Assembly: GCA_016722515.1 (NCBI GenBank)
Contig: JADKJE010000002.1
Span: 434,001 to 498,000 of the forward strand
Reading direction: 5' to 3'
DNA: 64,000 nt
DNA from: Alphaproteobacteria bacterium
GTDB taxonomy: Bacteria; Pseudomonadota; Alphaproteobacteria; Rickettsiales; JADKJE01
The translations under genes were made by a program, and so were the position numbers. Below the pieces are notes generated by a model. That model was not told the origin of the DNA. It searched no databases and saw nothing but the letters and a program-made list of their open reading frames with translations. Shown here in pieces: positions 47,850-58,920 of this stretch. Numbering within the stretch: the first letter of the stretch is position 1; every line of letters begins with the position of its first letter.

Positions 47850-47878
47850 TTGATTAGCGTTTAAAACGAGCCTATAGT
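47850..47878 (+). promoter_or_regulatory. Candidate promoter for rpmI-rplT
   Basis: TTGATT (47850-47855), a 17-base spacer, then TATAGT (47873-47878), about 108 bases before the rpmI start. infC is not adjacent, so the two ribosomal protein genes probably have their own promoter. Confidence 0.5.
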
Positions 47879-47985
47879 TTAAACCTCTGATACTAAAGTG
47901 GAGTATTTCGCGATTTCCCTCTTGCAATTGGGTTCACTTCGTAGTAAAACGTTCCTTCTGTCTTGAATTTTGAAAAGGATAAGTC

Positions 47986-48186
47986 ATGGCCAAAATGAAA
48001 TCAAAAAGCAGCGCTAAAAAGCGTTTTAGCTTCACTGGCTCTGGTAAGGCAAAACGTAACCAGGCGAATAAGCGCCACAATATGCGTAAGCGTTCTCAGA
48101 AAGTAATCCGTAATGCTCGCGGTACTGTTTTGGTTGCTGATGCAGATGCAGCTAGAATCAAACAATACCTCCCTTACGGTGGTTAA
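47986..48186 (+). CDS. rpmI: Ribosomal protein bL35
   Basis: A 66-residue basic protein of the 50S subunit: KMKSKSSAKKRFSFTGSGK and NKRHNMRKRSQK are typical of L35. AAAAGGATAAG is the ribosome site. It is 19 bases upstream of rplT. Confidence 0.97.
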   Translation: MAKMKSKSSAKKRFSFTGSGKAKRNQANKRHNMRKRSQKVIRNARGTVLVADADAARIKQYLPYGG

Positions 48187-48205
48187 TTTAAAAAGGTAGT
48201 ATGTT

Positions 48206-48565
48206 ATGTCTCGTGTTAAACGCGGTGTCACCAAAAAAGTACGTCACAAAAAAATTCTGAAAATGGCTAAAGGCTATCGTGGCCGTGCTAAGAATTGCTA
48301 TAAAATAGCTCAGGATAAAGTTGAAAAAGCATTACGTTACGCATATCGCGACCGTAAGGCTAAAAAATCAGATTTCCGTGGCTTGTGGATTGTTCGCATC
48401 AATGCAGCGGTACGTGAGTGTGGAATTACCTACTCACAGTTCATTGATGGCTTGAATAAAGCAGGAATCCAGTTAGACCGTAAAGTGTTGTCTAACATGG
48501 CTATTGCCCAGCCGGAAGCTTTCAAGGCGATCGTTGAGCAAGCAAAGTCTGCCCGCGCTGCGTAA
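48206..48565 (+). CDS. rplT: Ribosomal protein bL20
   Basis: A 119-residue 50S assembly protein with the family start [18 protein letters not shown], then [13 protein letters not shown] and [19 protein letters not shown]. It follows rpmI and is followed by a strong terminator hairpin. Confidence 0.97.
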   Translation: MSRVKRGVTKKVRHKKILKMAKGYRGRAKNCYKIAQDKVEKALRYAYRDRKAKKSDFRGLWIVRINAAVRECGITYSQFIDGLNKAGIQLDRKVLSNMAIAQPEAFKAIVEQAKSARAA

Positions 48566-48586
48566 GCCTCGAAATAAAGAATAATC

Positions 48587-48610
48587 AAAAGGCGCCCTAG
48601 GGCGCCTTTT
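48587..48610 (+). terminator. Rho-independent terminator after rplT
   Basis: Perfect 11-base-pair inverted repeat AAAAGGCGCCC / GGGCGCCTTTT with a two-base loop, ending in TTTT. It separates rplT from pheS. Confidence 0.85.
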
Positions 48611-48693
48611 GTGTATGCAACATGTGATAATTTCGATAGCACTAAAGCGTTAGTGCGATTATAGTGTTGAGGATCATAACGATAGGGATGCCA

Positions 48694-49767
48694 ATGAGTG
48701 ATAATCATCTTCAGGAAGCCTTAGCAGCCACAGCCAGCGCTGCAACCTTAGATGCCCTTGAAAAAGTAAGGGTAGAATATCTGGGTAAAAATGGGAAAAT
48801 TACCGACCTCATGAAGCAAGTGGGTTCGCTGCCTGCGGAAGAACGCAAAGCGTTCGGTGCTAAAATCAATGTCATGAAGGATGAAGCAACCAAAGCATTG
48901 GATGCTAAAAAATTAATGCTGCAGCAGGAAGCCCTGAATGCCAAATTAGCTGGCGAAAGGGAAGATGTAACGTTGCAGCCGCGGATTGAAACCCGAGGCA
49001 AAATCCATCCCATCTCCCAGGTGATCGAAGAAGTTACTGCTATTTTTGGACAAATGGGTTTTACCGTCGCTGAAGGCCCGAGCATCGAAGATGACTTCCA
49101 TAATTTTACTGCTTTAAATATTCCTCCGAACCATCCGGCACGTGAAATGCAAGACACGTTTTACCTCAATGGGTGCGATGAGCAGGGCGCGCCCTTGGTG
49201 CTTCGAACTCACACGTCATCGGTGCAGATACGTACCATGGAAGCGGGTAAGCCGCCCTTTCGATTTATTGCTCCCGGACGTACGTATCGCAGTGATTATG
49301 ATGCAACCCACACGCCGATGTTCCATCAAATCGAAGCGCTGGTAATTGAGCCCAATATCCATATGGGCCATTTAAAAGGCACGATTGTGCGGTTTCTCAA
49401 ACAATTTTTTGAAACTGATCAGATTGAAACCCGCTTTCGCGCTAATTTCTTTCCTTTTACCGAGCCTTCGGCTGAGGTGGATATTGGTTATAAAATCGAT
49501 AATGGCCAGATTGTGATTGGCCAGGGTAACCGTTTTATGGAAATTCTGGGATGCGGTATGGTTCATTCCAATGTGCTTCGTAATGTTGGACTTGATCCGA
49601 ATGAGTATCAGGGATTTGCTTTAGGTATGGGTGTTGAACGGTTGGCTATGTTAAAATATGGCATTCCAGACTTACGCACGTTTTATGATGGTGATGTGCG
49701 CTGGTTGCAGCATTATGGATTTGAGAGTTTTTCTATTCCCGATATGATCAGGGGGTTAACCGTATGA
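48694..49767 (+). CDS. pheS: Phenylalanyl-tRNA synthetase alpha subunit
   Basis: Catalytic subunit of the heterotetrameric class II enzyme. It has a coiled-coil N-terminus with EYLGKNGKITDLMKQ, motif 2 FRFIAPGRTYRSDYDATH and motif 3 GFALGMGVERLAMLKYG. 357 residues. ATG 48694 is chosen because AGGG lies about seven bases upstream; earlier in-frame starts have none. Its stop overlaps the pheT ATG by four bases. Confidence 0.96.
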   Translation: MSDNHLQEALAATASAATLDALEKVRVEYLGKNGKITDLMKQVGSLPAEERKAFGAKINVMKDEATKALDAKKLMLQQEALNAKLAGEREDVTLQPRIETRGKIHPISQVIEEVTAIFGQMGFTVAEGPSIEDDFHNFTALNIPPNHPAREMQDTFYLNGCDEQGAPLVLRTHTSSVQIRTMEAGKPPFRFIAPGRTYRSDYDATHTPMFHQIEALVIEPNIHMGHLKGTIVRFLKQFFETDQIETRFRANFFPFTEPSAEVDIGYKIDNGQIVIGQGNRFMEILGCGMVHSNVLRNVGLDPNEYQGFALGMGVERLAMLKYGIPDLRTFYDGDVRWLQHYGFESFSIPDMIRGLTV

Positions 49768-52148
49768 AATTCACCTTATCGTGGTTAAAAGATTATTTAG
49801 AAACGGATGCGTCCCTGGCTGACATAGCTGATATGCTGACTCGTGTTGGTTTAGAAGTTGAGTCACTGGATGACCGTGCGCAGTTGGCACCCTTTATGAT
49901 TGCTGAAATTAAAGAGGCCGAGCCACATCCGCAGGCAGAACGTTTGCGCGTCTGCAACGTGTTTAACGGGCACGAAACGTTACAGATTGTCTGCGGGGCA
50001 CCCAATGCTCGTGCTGGCATTAAAGTGGTGATGGCACCTATTGGTGCGATTATTCCCTCCAATAAATTAGAAATTAAAGCCTCTTCTATCCGTGGGGTTA
50101 ACAGCAATGGTATGCTGTGTTCTGCTGCAGAATTGAGTTTAGGCGAAGACGGCGATGGGATCATGGAATTGCCTGCCCATGCACAGGTAGGTCAGCCCTA
50201 TGCTGCGTTTGCCGGTTTGAATGATCCGGTCATTGAAGTTGCCATTACTCCCAATCGCGGCGATTGCCTGGGGGTGTATGGGATAGCACGTGATCTTGCT
50301 GCGGCAGGGTTAGGGACACTTAAGACATTGAGTATTCCTGAGATTTCAGGCAAAGGTAGTTCACCTGTTAACGTGACCTTGAATAATCCGCATTGCCCCT
50401 ATTTTATCGGGCGGTATTTTAGACATCTAACAAACAAACAAAGCCCTTTATGGATGCAACAACGGTTGCAGGCCATTGGCCTTAAGCCATTATCGGCATT
50501 GGTTGATATCACCAATTATATCGCCTATACCTATAATCGTCCGTTGCATGTGTATGATGTTAAAAAATTACAGGGGCAGCTCGATGTGCGTTTATCCAAT
50601 GAAGGCGAAAAACTAACGACCCTTCAGCATAAAGAAGCGATTCTTCCCGGCGGTTTAACGGTCATTGCTGACCAAGCCAATGTTCAAGCTGTTGGCGGTG
50701 TGATCGGCAGTGAAGCCAGTGGTTGCGATGAAAACACCACAGAGGCTTTTTTGGAGATTGCCTATTTTGATCCTGCGCATGTGGCAACCAGCGGCCGTAA
50801 ATTAGGAATTCATACAGATTCGCGCTATCGTTTCGAGCGCAATGTTGATCCCGTCTTTATGATGGATGCCGCTGCTTTAACATCGCAATTGATTTTAGAG
50901 CTCTGCGGTGGTGAAGCCAGTGAGTTGGTTATTGCAGGAACAGCACCGTCACGGGATAAAATAATTGAATTTAACATGGAGCGTGTTTACTCCTTAGGAG
51001 GAGTAAGGGCATCGGTTGAAGTTATTGCGCGTATTATCAACGCGTTGGGTTTTGTCGTAACCGATAAAGGTAATGGCACGCTGAGCCTGAAGGTTCCTAC
51101 CTGGCGTCCCGATATTGACGGCGAGGCTGACATCGTTGAAGAAGTGAGCCGTATTTATGGCTATCATCATATCGAAGAAACATTATTGCCAGGCATTGCC
51201 GAGCGGACACAACCGGTTGCTACTCCACAGCAAAATCGTCACTGGATGTTAAGGCATTTACTGGCGGCACGGGGCATGATGGAAATGGTAAGCTGGTCGT
51301 TCATGTCGTCACAGACAGCACAGAAATTTCATCCTGTTGTACCTGCATTAACCTTACGTAATCCCATCAGCGCCGATTTAGATGTGATGCGCCAAACGAT
51401 TATTCCGCACATGCTCGATGTGATGAAGCGTAACCATAATCGGGGCTTTAGTGATCTTGCCCTTTTTGAAAGTGGCCCGGTGTTTTTAGCTGAAGCAACC
51501 AAACAGCAATCCGTGATGGCCGGTTTACGTTCTGGCCAGCATGATCGGCAGCAGCCTCATCAAGGTGCGCGTATAGTTGATGTATTTGATGCCAAGGCCG
51601 ATATTTTTGCATTGATTGAAGCTTCGGGTATTCCTACAGAAAATCTGTCCGTGACGACCGACACGCCAAGCTGGTATCATCCTGGACGTAGCGGCTGCAT
51701 TAAACTGGGTAAAGCAGTTTTAGGTTATTTTGGAGAAATTCATCCGGCCATCCGTGATGCGTTTGATTTACCAATGGCAGTGGTGGCATTTGAATGTATC
51801 CTCGATCATATTCCTGCAGCCAAAGTAAAGGCAACTAGAACCAAACCTCGTCTGGTGTTGTCGGAATTCCAAAAAGTGGATCGCGATTTTGCCTTTATGT
51901 TGGATGACGCTATTTCGGCAGAACAATTATTGCGTAGTGTTCGCAGTGCAGAAAAACAATTAATTACCCAGGTAACCATTTTTGATGTGTACAAAGGTAA
52001 AGGCATTGAACCCGGCAAAAAGTCAGTGGCGTTTTCGGTTACATTGACTCCTAAAGATAAAACATTAACCGATCAAGAAATTAACCAGGTATCGCAGCTC
52101 ATTATCGATAATGTCAGCAAGCAGTGCCAAGGCGTATTACGCGGATAA
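49764..52148 (+). CDS. pheT: Phenylalanyl-tRNA synthetase beta subunit
   Basis: A 794-residue subunit with an N-terminal tRNA-binding OB fold ([22 protein letters not shown]), editing B3/B4 domain, B5 domain ([20 protein letters not shown]), catalytic-like core and C-terminal anticodon-binding FDX-ACB domain ([11 protein letters not shown]). Translationally coupled to pheS. Confidence 0.97.
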   Translation: MKFTLSWLKDYLETDASLADIADMLTRVGLEVESLDDRAQLAPFMIAEIKEAEPHPQAERLRVCNVFNGHETLQIVCGAPNARAGIKVVMAPIGAIIPSNKLEIKASSIRGVNSNGMLCSAAELSLGEDGDGIMELPAHAQVGQPYAAFAGLNDPVIEVAITPNRGDCLGVYGIARDLAAAGLGTLKTLSIPEISGKGSSPVNVTLNNPHCPYFIGRYFRHLTNKQSPLWMQQRLQAIGLKPLSALVDITNYIAYTYNRPLHVYDVKKLQGQLDVRLSNEGEKLTTLQHKEAILPGGLTVIADQANVQAVGGVIGSEASGCDENTTEAFLEIAYFDPAHVATSGRKLGIHTDSRYRFERNVDPVFMMDAAALTSQLILELCGGEASELVIAGTAPSRDKIIEFNMERVYSLGGVRASVEVIARIINALGFVVTDKGNGTLSLKVPTWRPDIDGEADIVEEVSRIYGYHHIEETLLPGIAERTQPVATPQQNRHWMLRHLLAARGMMEMVSWSFMSSQTAQKFHPVVPALTLRNPISADLDVMRQTIIPHMLDVMKRNHNRGFSDLALFESGPVFLAEATKQQSVMAGLRSGQHDRQQPHQGARIVDVFDAKADIFALIEASGIPTENLSVTTDTPSWYHPGRSGCIKLGKAVLGYFGEIHPAIRDAFDLPMAVVAFECILDHIPAAKVKATRTKPRLVLSEFQKVDRDFAFMLDDAISAEQLLRSVRSAEKQLITQVTIFDVYKGKGIEPGKKSVAFSVTLTPKDKTLTDQEINQVSQLIIDNVSKQCQGVLRG

Positions 52149-52158
52149 AAGGAAATCT

Positions 52159-53967
52159 ATGACCGATATTAGTAAGATTCGGAACTTCTCTATCATTGCC
52201 CATATTGACCATGGTAAATCGACCCTGGCCGATCGTATCATTGAAAAATGCGGCGGACTTGAGAAACGTGAGATGTCGCAGCAGGTATTGGATAGTATGG
52301 ATATCGAGCAGGAGCGTGGCATCACCATTAAAGCGCAAACCGTTCGTCTTACCTACCAGGCTGATGATGGCAACACCTATATCCTTAACCTCATGGATAC
52401 GCCTGGCCACGTAGACTTTGCTTATGAAGTAAGCCGTTGCCTGGCTGCGTGTGAAGGGTCATTGCTGGTGGTTGATTCTACCCAGGGTGTGGAAGCGCAA
52501 ACATTGGCGAATGTGTATTCTGCGATTGAAAATGATCATGAAATTGTTCCTGTACTGAATAAAATTGATTTGCCTGCGGCTGATTGCGACCGCGTCATCC
52601 AGCAGATTGAAGATGTGATTGGTTTGCCTGCTCAGGATGCCGTGTTGATATCAGCCAAAACTGGCCTTGGTATTAAAGATGTGTTAGAGGCAATCATTAC
52701 CCGCTTACCTGCGCCGCGCAAAGGTGATGCAGAAGCGCCACTGCAAGCATTGCTGGTGGATAGCTGGTATGATGTGTATCTGGGTGTCATTATTCTGGTG
52801 CGTGTGATTGACGGTGTGCTTCGCAAAGGGATGAAAGTGGTGATGATGTCCAATGGCGCTATCCACACCATCGACAGCGTGGGTGTATTTACTCCTAAAA
52901 AAGTGATGACTGGTGAATTGCGTCCGGGTGAAGTCGGATTTTTTACCGCTTCGATCAAACAAGTGGCTGACTGTAATGTGGGTGATACGATCACCGAAGA
53001 AAAACGCCAATGTGCGCAAGCACTTCCTGGATTTAAAGCGAGTCAACCTGTGGTTTTCTGTAGCTTGTATCCAGCAGATGCCTCCGATTTTGATAAACTC
53101 AAAGAAAGCCTCGCCAAACTCCATCTCAATGATGCTAGTTTTTCGTATGAGCAGGAAACGTCTGGTGCGCTGGGCTTTGGTTTCCGTTGTGGCTTTTTGG
53201 GATTGCTGCATTTAGAAATTGTGCAAGAGAGGTTAGAGAGAGAATTTGATCTTGATCTTATTACCACGGCCCCTAGTGTGGCGTATAATGTCCATTTGAT
53301 CGATGGCACGATGGTGAGCATCCATAATCCTGCGGATATGCCAGATCCTATCCAAATTCAAATGATTGAGGAGCCGTGGATCCTGGCAACGATTTTCGTA
53401 CCAGATGATTATCTGGGGGCTGTATTATCACTGTGCAATGACAAGCGTGGTGTGCAAAAAGAACTCACCTATGTGGGGGTTCGGGCGATGTTGATTTACC
53501 GGATGCCTCTCAATGAAGTGGTCTATGATTTTCATGACCGGTTAAAATCCTGCTCACGTGGTTACGCTAGTTTTGATTGGGAATTAGATGGTTACGAAGA
53601 AGGTCCTTTGGTTAAGCTCACCATTTTAGTGAATGCCGAACCGGTTGATGCGTTGTCGATCATTGTTCACCGCAGCCGTGCCGAAGGCCGAGGCCGCGAA
53701 TTATGCAACCGTTTAAAAGACCTGATTCCAAGGCAGATGTTTAAAATTGCCGTGCAGGCGGCCATTGGCGGCAAGGTGATCGCCCGCGAAACCATCAGCG
53801 CCATGCGTAAAGATGTAACTGCTAAATGTTATGGTGGTGACGTTAGCCGTAAACGTAAATTATTAGATAAACAGAAAAAAGGTAAAAAGCGGATGCGTAA
53901 TGTGGGTAACGTTGAAATTCCACAGAGTGCGTTTATTGCTGCGTTGAAAGTTGGAGATGGGGATTAG
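52159..53967 (+). CDS. lepA: Elongation factor 4 (LepA)
   Basis: Translational GTPase acting on the ribosome, 602 residues. G1 [10 protein letters not shown]2 RGITI, G3 DTPGH, G4 NKID are all present, as is the LepA-specific C-terminus with [14 protein letters not shown]. The ATG at 52159 has AAAAGGA upstream; a longer frame from 52111 would overlap pheT. It starts ten bases after pheT. Confidence 0.97.
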   Translation: MTDISKIRNFSIIAHIDHGKSTLADRIIEKCGGLEKREMSQQVLDSMDIEQERGITIKAQTVRLTYQADDGNTYILNLMDTPGHVDFAYEVSRCLAACEGSLLVVDSTQGVEAQTLANVYSAIENDHEIVPVLNKIDLPAADCDRVIQQIEDVIGLPAQDAVLISAKTGLGIKDVLEAIITRLPAPRKGDAEAPLQALLVDSWYDVYLGVIILVRVIDGVLRKGMKVVMMSNGAIHTIDSVGVFTPKKVMTGELRPGEVGFFTASIKQVADCNVGDTITEEKRQCAQALPGFKASQPVVFCSLYPADASDFDKLKESLAKLHLNDASFSYEQETSGALGFGFRCGFLGLLHLEIVQERLEREFDLDLITTAPSVAYNVHLIDGTMVSIHNPADMPDPIQIQMIEEPWILATIFVPDDYLGAVLSLCNDKRGVQKELTYVGVRAMLIYRMPLNEVVYDFHDRLKSCSRGYASFDWELDGYEEGPLVKLTILVNAEPVDALSIIVHRSRAEGRGRELCNRLKDLIPRQMFKIAVQAAIGGKVIARETISAMRKDVTAKCYGGDVSRKRKLLDKQKKGKKRMRNVGNVEIPQSAFIAALKVGDGD

Positions 53968-54115
53968 TTCATAATTTTTCTAGTGAATGAATCAAGTAAC
54001 TCTCCAAAAATGGATGGATCAGTTAATTGGCCCGTGATCTAGGGATGCCCAATTAATGATGGTTAGCCTGCTTATGTGTTTTATTAAGAACTACGGTATC
54101 GGCCACGTCACTATT

Positions 54116-54796
54116 TTATTTGTGAGTCGTGGGTTTCTTTAACCCAAACCAATTTTTTAAACGCCTGGGTTCGCCTGGCCCTATGGCATGGATGACGATG
54201 GTGAGTTGGACTTTTTCGGCAATCGATTTCGTGTCGCGCCATTGACCTTTGCCGACATTATATTCCAAACGGCTAATATTCAGAAGCGTGTGGGCATCAG
54301 CGACGTTACGATTAAAGGTATCCAGGGTAAATTGAAATCTCACTGGAAGGGCGTTATTGCGGATCGTTAAATGGCCATTCACAATAAAATGTGTATCGTT
54401 CAATTTCTCAATCGTTTGTGACTGGAACGTGGCAACCGGATAGCGTTCTGGATCAAGCCAATCTGGGCTGAATAATAGATCTCTGGCGTCTTTTAATGAG
54501 ATCTTGAGAGCGGCGATGGGAACCGTAACATGAATGGAACTTTTTTCCGGTTGATTGGGATCAAAATCAATGGTTCCTTCTACTGGGAAGACGCCGCGCG
54601 TGGGAACATCCTGCTGCTTTGCTTCAAACTCAACCGTACTTGATTTTTTTTCGATCACAAAATGGACCGGTGATGGCAGCGGCTCTTTAGACACGGTGGC
54701 ATCATTGTCTGCAGGACGTGCGGCATAACAAAATGGTGAAAAGCCGATGATACACGAAAGGCAAAAGAGGGCTAGGATTGTTTTTTGTCTGGCCAT
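54116..54796 (-). CDS. YceI-family periplasmic protein
   Basis: A 226-residue lipocalin-like protein with a signal peptide (residues 1-25, ending CYA) and the YceI pattern: STVEFEAKQ, TRGVFPVEGTIDFDP, LLFSPDWLDPERYPVATFQS, GHLTIRNNALPV. YceI proteins bind isoprenoid lipids such as polyprenols and are often paired with cytochrome b561. Here the start overlaps the end of the b561 gene by 25 bases. Confidence 0.9.
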   Translation of the reverse strand: MARQKTILALFCLSCIIGFSPFCYAARPADNDATVSKEPLPSPVHFVIEKKSSTVEFEAKQQDVPTRGVFPVEGTIDFDPNQPEKSSIHVTVPIAALKISLKDARDLLFSPDWLDPERYPVATFQSQTIEKLNDTHFIVNGHLTIRNNALPVRFQFTLDTFNRNVADAHTLLNISRLEYNVGKGQWRDTKSIAEKVQLTIVIHAIGPGEPRRLKNWFGLKKPTTHK

Positions 54797-55332
54797 GGGA
54801 GCATCCGTCTTAAAATAGTATCTTTGAAATAAAAATGATGAAGCAATGCTGCGCCAATATGGCCTGCAATGAGGCCGATTAATGCGAAGGCTCCTATTTC
54901 ATGGATTGTGCTAAAAATTTCAAACAAGGCTTTTTGCGGTTTTAATATGGTAGGCAGATTAAATAATTTGAAAAAAGAAACGTCAAATCCGGCGCTTGAT
55001 GTCATCAACCAGCCACTGAGAGGCATTAAAAACATCATGAAATACAGGAGCGTATGTCCTACATGCACGGCATCAATCTGCCATTGTTTTAACGTGGTGG
55101 GCAGCAAGGGGCGTGGGTTGGTCCATCTCCATAAGAGTCTGGCACAGACAAGGAATAATACTAGAACACCAAAGGATATATGCCAAAAATAAATCTGTAA
55201 TTTAAAAAGAGAATCGGGCAGATCGGCCATCCATAAGCCAATGCCTATCATGCCAAAAATCAGTAGGGCCATTCCCCAGTGAAATGTCTTGGCAATAATG
55301 CCGTATTGATTTGTTGTATTATAAATGCTCAT
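54772..55332 (-). CDS. Cytochrome b561-type membrane protein
   Basis: A 186-residue four-helix di-haem membrane protein. Candidate haem-ligand His residues lie in TFHWGMALLIFG, WHISFGVLVLF, VHVGHTLLYFMMF and GLIAGHIGAALLHHF. Likely transfers electrons from quinol to a periplasmic partner. Cotranscribed with the YceI gene. Confidence 0.9.
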   Translation of the reverse strand: MSIYNTTNQYGIIAKTFHWGMALLIFGMIGIGLWMADLPDSLFKLQIYFWHISFGVLVLFLVCARLLWRWTNPRPLLPTTLKQWQIDAVHVGHTLLYFMMFLMPLSGWLMTSSAGFDVSFFKLFNLPTILKPQKALFEIFSTIHEIGAFALIGLIAGHIGAALLHHFYFKDTILRRMLPWPDKKQS

Positions 55333-55537
55333 AAAATGCTCTGTCTCATTCTCTGTTTGTTATTTGGCCTGCGCTTCTGCTTCAATCATCCATACAATAT
55401 GGGTATGGGTAGGGGCGATGGGTATAGATTTTGCTTTGGGCATAAGCGTTTGCTGAGGAAAGTATAATGTTTACGCATAGTAATACATATCGTTTAAACA
55501 TAATATTTCCCCTGATCATCCACCATACCATTATGGC

Positions 55538-57358
55538 TCAACCAGCTTGTTTAAGCAAGTGATCATCGGGAAGGAACCCACCGGCTTGCATATGCCACAT
55601 GAGTGCATAATGCCCGTGCTGGGAGATGAGTTGCATATGGCTGCCATCTTCAATAATTTGTCCTTCTTTGAAGACAAGGATACGATCCATATCAGCAAGC
55701 GTTGATAATCGGTGTGCGATCACTAATGTTGTGCGTTTATCCATCAATTCTTTTAAACTGTCTTGAATATAATGTTCAGTCATTGAATCAAGTGCGCTGG
55801 TGGCCTCATCTAAAATAAGAATGGGTGCATTTTTTAAGAAAGCTCTAGCAATGGCGATACGCTGACGTTGCCCTTCAGAACATTTCATGCCACGCTCGCC
55901 TACCAATGTGTCATAACCATCTTCCATATCTGAGACAAATTCATGGCAATGGGCACGTTTTGCGGCGTCTATGACGTCTTGGTCGGAAGCATCAAGTTTG
56001 CCATAACGGATATTATCCATAATAGAACGATGGAAGAGGCTTGGGCTTTGTGGAATAAGCGCAATATTCTGACGAATCGATTCCAGTGTCATATGCTTAA
56101 TATCCTGGTCATCGATGAGAATCCGGCCACCATCTATATCAAAGAAACGCATGATCAAATTGACGAAGGTTGTTTTGCCGCTGCCTGAAAAACCAACTAA
56201 TCCAACTTTCTGCCCGGCTTCGAGTGTTACCGTTTTATTATTGAATAAATTATTGTTACGGCGGTAGTGGAAGGTGACATTATCAAACACAATTTTTCCT
56301 TTGGTAACCACCAAAGGTTGGGCATCGGCTAGATCAATGACGCTATGCTGGGCTTTCATAATCGAAAGCGCCTGTTTGCACGTGCCTAAATCATTATAAA
56401 AAGAAGGAAGTTCAGAGCCGGCATACCAGGCCATAACGGTGATTCCCCAGGATGTATAAAAAATATAGACGACATCGCTAACGGAGATAATCTGATGGCT
56501 CCAGCAATAAATAAGTACCGACATCAATCCCACGCCAATCATCACGAAACAGGTGACGCCCTGCAACAAGCGGATTTTAAAGAGGACCATCATCGCTGCT
56601 TTATATTTATGCTGTTCATCGGTTTGGTATTGGTCGATAATGTCGAGTTCGTGCTTTTGCCTGGCAAAAATGCGCACATTGATATGATTCACCAAGCTAT
56701 CGACAATCTTGCCGATTAACACGCTGCGGCTTTCAGAATGGATGCGTGATAAATGGTTAGCTTTGCGGGCATTGAGTATGGCAATACCAATATGAAGGCT
56801 GACCCATACAAATAAAATAGCAGCAAACAGCGGATGGAGCAGGCAGAAAATGATAAGCGCGATCATCAAGGCAAGCGATGCCGGAATAAAAATGATTAAC
56901 ATCGTTTGCAAAATACGGGTCGCGCTTTGCGGCAGATCATTAATTTTATTAGCGAGACTACCGGCAAAATGGTCGGCAAAATACGAATATGAATGGCCCT
57001 GTACATACTGTACCATCACCAGGCGCATATGTGCCTGGAATTTAGGAAAGGTAATGGCCTGCAAATAATCAAAGCAGCGATAGCAGCATTCGGAATAAAG
57101 CCAGATGCTCGCCCCCAAAAATAAAGGGAAGCCGATATAAGAAAGCACATCGGAAAAATCGCCCTTATAGGCAATCATCCGTTCCGTAAGCATTTTAAAA
57201 GCAAATGGTAAAATCGTTTGATCAACAGCCCAGGCACAATGAAAAAACATCAGCAGGAAAAAAGCAGTTTTTTGACGAAGAATAAAATGCCACAAAAATT
57301 GACCAAGGTCGGTCGGCGGCGCAACAGGAAAGGTGGGTGAAGACGCTGTGACCGTCAT
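55538..57358 (-). CDS. ABC transporter, fused permease and ATPase
   Basis: A 606-residue half-transporter of the MsbA-like exporter type. Six hydrophobic helices precede the nucleotide-binding domain with Walker A GFSGSGKTT, Q-loop ALIPQSPSLF, Walker B PILILDEATSALDS and switch His in VIAHRLSTL. The signature is CSEGQRQ instead of the usual LSGGQRQ, an uncommon change. Its ATG overlaps the end of the aldehyde dehydrogenase gene (ATGA), so it belongs to that operon; substrate unknown. Confidence 0.92.
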   Translation of the reverse strand: MTVTASSPTFPVAPPTDLGQFLWHFILRQKTAFFLLMFFHCAWAVDQTILPFAFKMLTERMIAYKGDFSDVLSYIGFPLFLGASIWLYSECCYRCFDYLQAITFPKFQAHMRLVMVQYVQGHSYSYFADHFAGSLANKINDLPQSATRILQTMLIIFIPASLALMIALIIFCLLHPLFAAILFVWVSLHIGIAILNARKANHLSRIHSESRSVLIGKIVDSLVNHINVRIFARQKHELDIIDQYQTDEQHKYKAAMMVLFKIRLLQGVTCFVMIGVGLMSVLIYCWSHQIISVSDVVYIFYTSWGITVMAWYAGSELPSFYNDLGTCKQALSIMKAQHSVIDLADAQPLVVTKGKIVFDNVTFHYRRNNNLFNNKTVTLEAGQKVGLVGFSGSGKTTFVNLIMRFFDIDGGRILIDDQDIKHMTLESIRQNIALIPQSPSLFHRSIMDNIRYGKLDASDQDVIDAAKRAHCHEFVSDMEDGYDTLVGERGMKCSEGQRQRIAIARAFLKNAPILILDEATSALDSMTEHYIQDSLKELMDKRTTLVIAHRLSTLADMDRILVFKEGQIIEDGSHMQLISQHGHYALMWHMQAGGFLPDDHLLKQAG

Positions 57359-58920
57359 GGGTTCCTTCCTTGTGATGGAGATGAAGGATCAAAATGGATG
57401 CCTTGTGCCAGGGCTGGTTTTGTTTCGCCCCAATATGTTGTTGAGGTTTGCCTGCGCATATAGGCTTTCCACGAATCAGATCCTGATTCGCGTCCGCCGC
57501 CTGTTTCTTTTTCGCCGCCGAAGGCTCCGCCTATCTCAGCACCGCTGGTGCCGATATTAACATTAACGATGCCGCAATCGCTGTGATGTTTGAAATATTC
57601 TATTTCATGGATATCCTGGCTGAAAATGGCAGAAGATAATCCTTGTGGAACGGCATTATGGATGGCGACTGCTTCTTCTAAATCGTGATAAGGCATGATG
57701 TAGAGTATCGGTGCAAATGTTTCTTGAGTGACGATAGCGGTTTGCTTCGGCATATTCACTAAAGCAGGCTCCACATAATAACCGCCGGCAAAATCTGAAT
57801 CATGTCGGCGTTTCCCAAACGAGATTTTTCCACCCTGAGTCGACGCATCAGCAAGGGCTTGCTGCATCTGCAGAAAACTGTGTTCGCCAATCAGTGGGCC
57901 GATTAAGATATGATTATCCAGCGGATTGCCCAGATGACGGGTAATCATCGATTGATAAGATTGTTTTAGTTGCTCGGTGACGTCGTTGATAATTGAGTGG
58001 TGAACGATGGCGCGACGGATGGTGGTGCAGCGTTGGCCGGCGGTACCGACTGCGCCAAATAAAAGTGACGGCATGGCAATGTCAAGATTGGCCGAGGGCG
58101 TGATGACCACCCCATTATTACCGCCTAGTTCAAGCAGTGATCGCCCTAGCCTGGCGGCAACCATCTGTCCGATCGAATAACCCATTTTGCAACTTCCTGT
58201 GGCGCTAACTAAGGCGATATCATGGCTTTTGGCAAGGTGGTTGGCTGCATCGACATCGCCCAGAATGACATCGGAAATACCCACGAAAGGAGGAAGGTTT
58301 GGATTATTAAGAGCTTCATATGCGCGCTGCAACAAGGCTTGGGAGGCTAGTGCCGACAAAGGTGTTTTAAGCGAAGGTTTCCACACGACTGTATTGCCGC
58401 AAACAAGTGCAAGAGCTGCATTCCACGCCCAAACAGCTGTAGGAAAATTAAAGGCTGAAATAATGCCAACCACACCAAGTGGATGCCAGTTTTCCTGTAG
58501 TGTGTGCTGCTGGCGTTCAGAAGGTAGGGTCAGCCCATGCAGTGAACGAGATAGGCCTGCCGCGTAATCGCAGATATCAATCATTTCCTGCACTTCGCCA
58601 CGTGCTTCTTCCCTGATTTTTCCAGATTCTAATGTAACCAATGTAGCCAGCGCTTCTTTGTGTTGGCGTAACATATTACCATAGTGACGCACGACTTCGC
58701 CCCGCAGCGGTGCCGGCACTAGCCGCCACGAAACAAACGTTTTTTTGGCCTGTTGAATGTTGGCTTCTATCGATTTGGCATTGTCACCACGTAATCGCGC
58801 AAGAATGCCTCCATCAATCGGTGATACGACGGTGATTTGTGAACCATGGAAGGTGCTGATATCGAGGTTCAGTTGCTTCAGTGCCTGCTGCAACAGATCA
58901 TGCAAGCGGTGCTGTGGCAT
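57355..58920 (-). CDS. ALDH7-type aldehyde dehydrogenase (aminoadipate-semialdehyde dehydrogenase)
   Basis: A 521-residue NAD-dependent aldehyde dehydrogenase. The catalytic Cys is in GTAGQRCTTIRR (Cys298 from this start) and the Glu in LLELGGNNG; the C-terminus GSDSWKAYMRRQT is typical of the antiquitin/ALDH7 family. It likely oxidises 2-aminoadipate-6-semialdehyde to 2-aminoadipate. The saccharopine dehydrogenase gene just upstream supports lysine catabolism. ATG 58920 follows CGGAG by seven bases. Confidence 0.9.
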   Translation of the reverse strand: MPQHRLHDLLQQALKQLNLDISTFHGSQITVVSPIDGGILARLRGDNAKSIEANIQQAKKTFVSWRLVPAPLRGEVVRHYGNMLRQHKEALATLVTLESGKIREEARGEVQEMIDICDYAAGLSRSLHGLTLPSERQQHTLQENWHPLGVVGIISAFNFPTAVWAWNAALALVCGNTVVWKPSLKTPLSALASQALLQRAYEALNNPNLPPFVGISDVILGDVDAANHLAKSHDIALVSATGSCKMGYSIGQMVAARLGRSLLELGGNNGVVITPSANLDIAMPSLLFGAVGTAGQRCTTIRRAIVHHSIINDVTEQLKQSYQSMITRHLGNPLDNHILIGPLIGEHSFLQMQQALADASTQGGKISFGKRRHDSDFAGGYYVEPALVNMPKQTAIVTQETFAPILYIMPYHDLEEAVAIHNAVPQGLSSAIFSQDIHEIEYFKHHSDCGIVNVNIGTSGAEIGGAFGGEKETGGGRESGSDSWKAYMRRQTSTTYWGETKPALAQGIHFDPSSPSQGRNP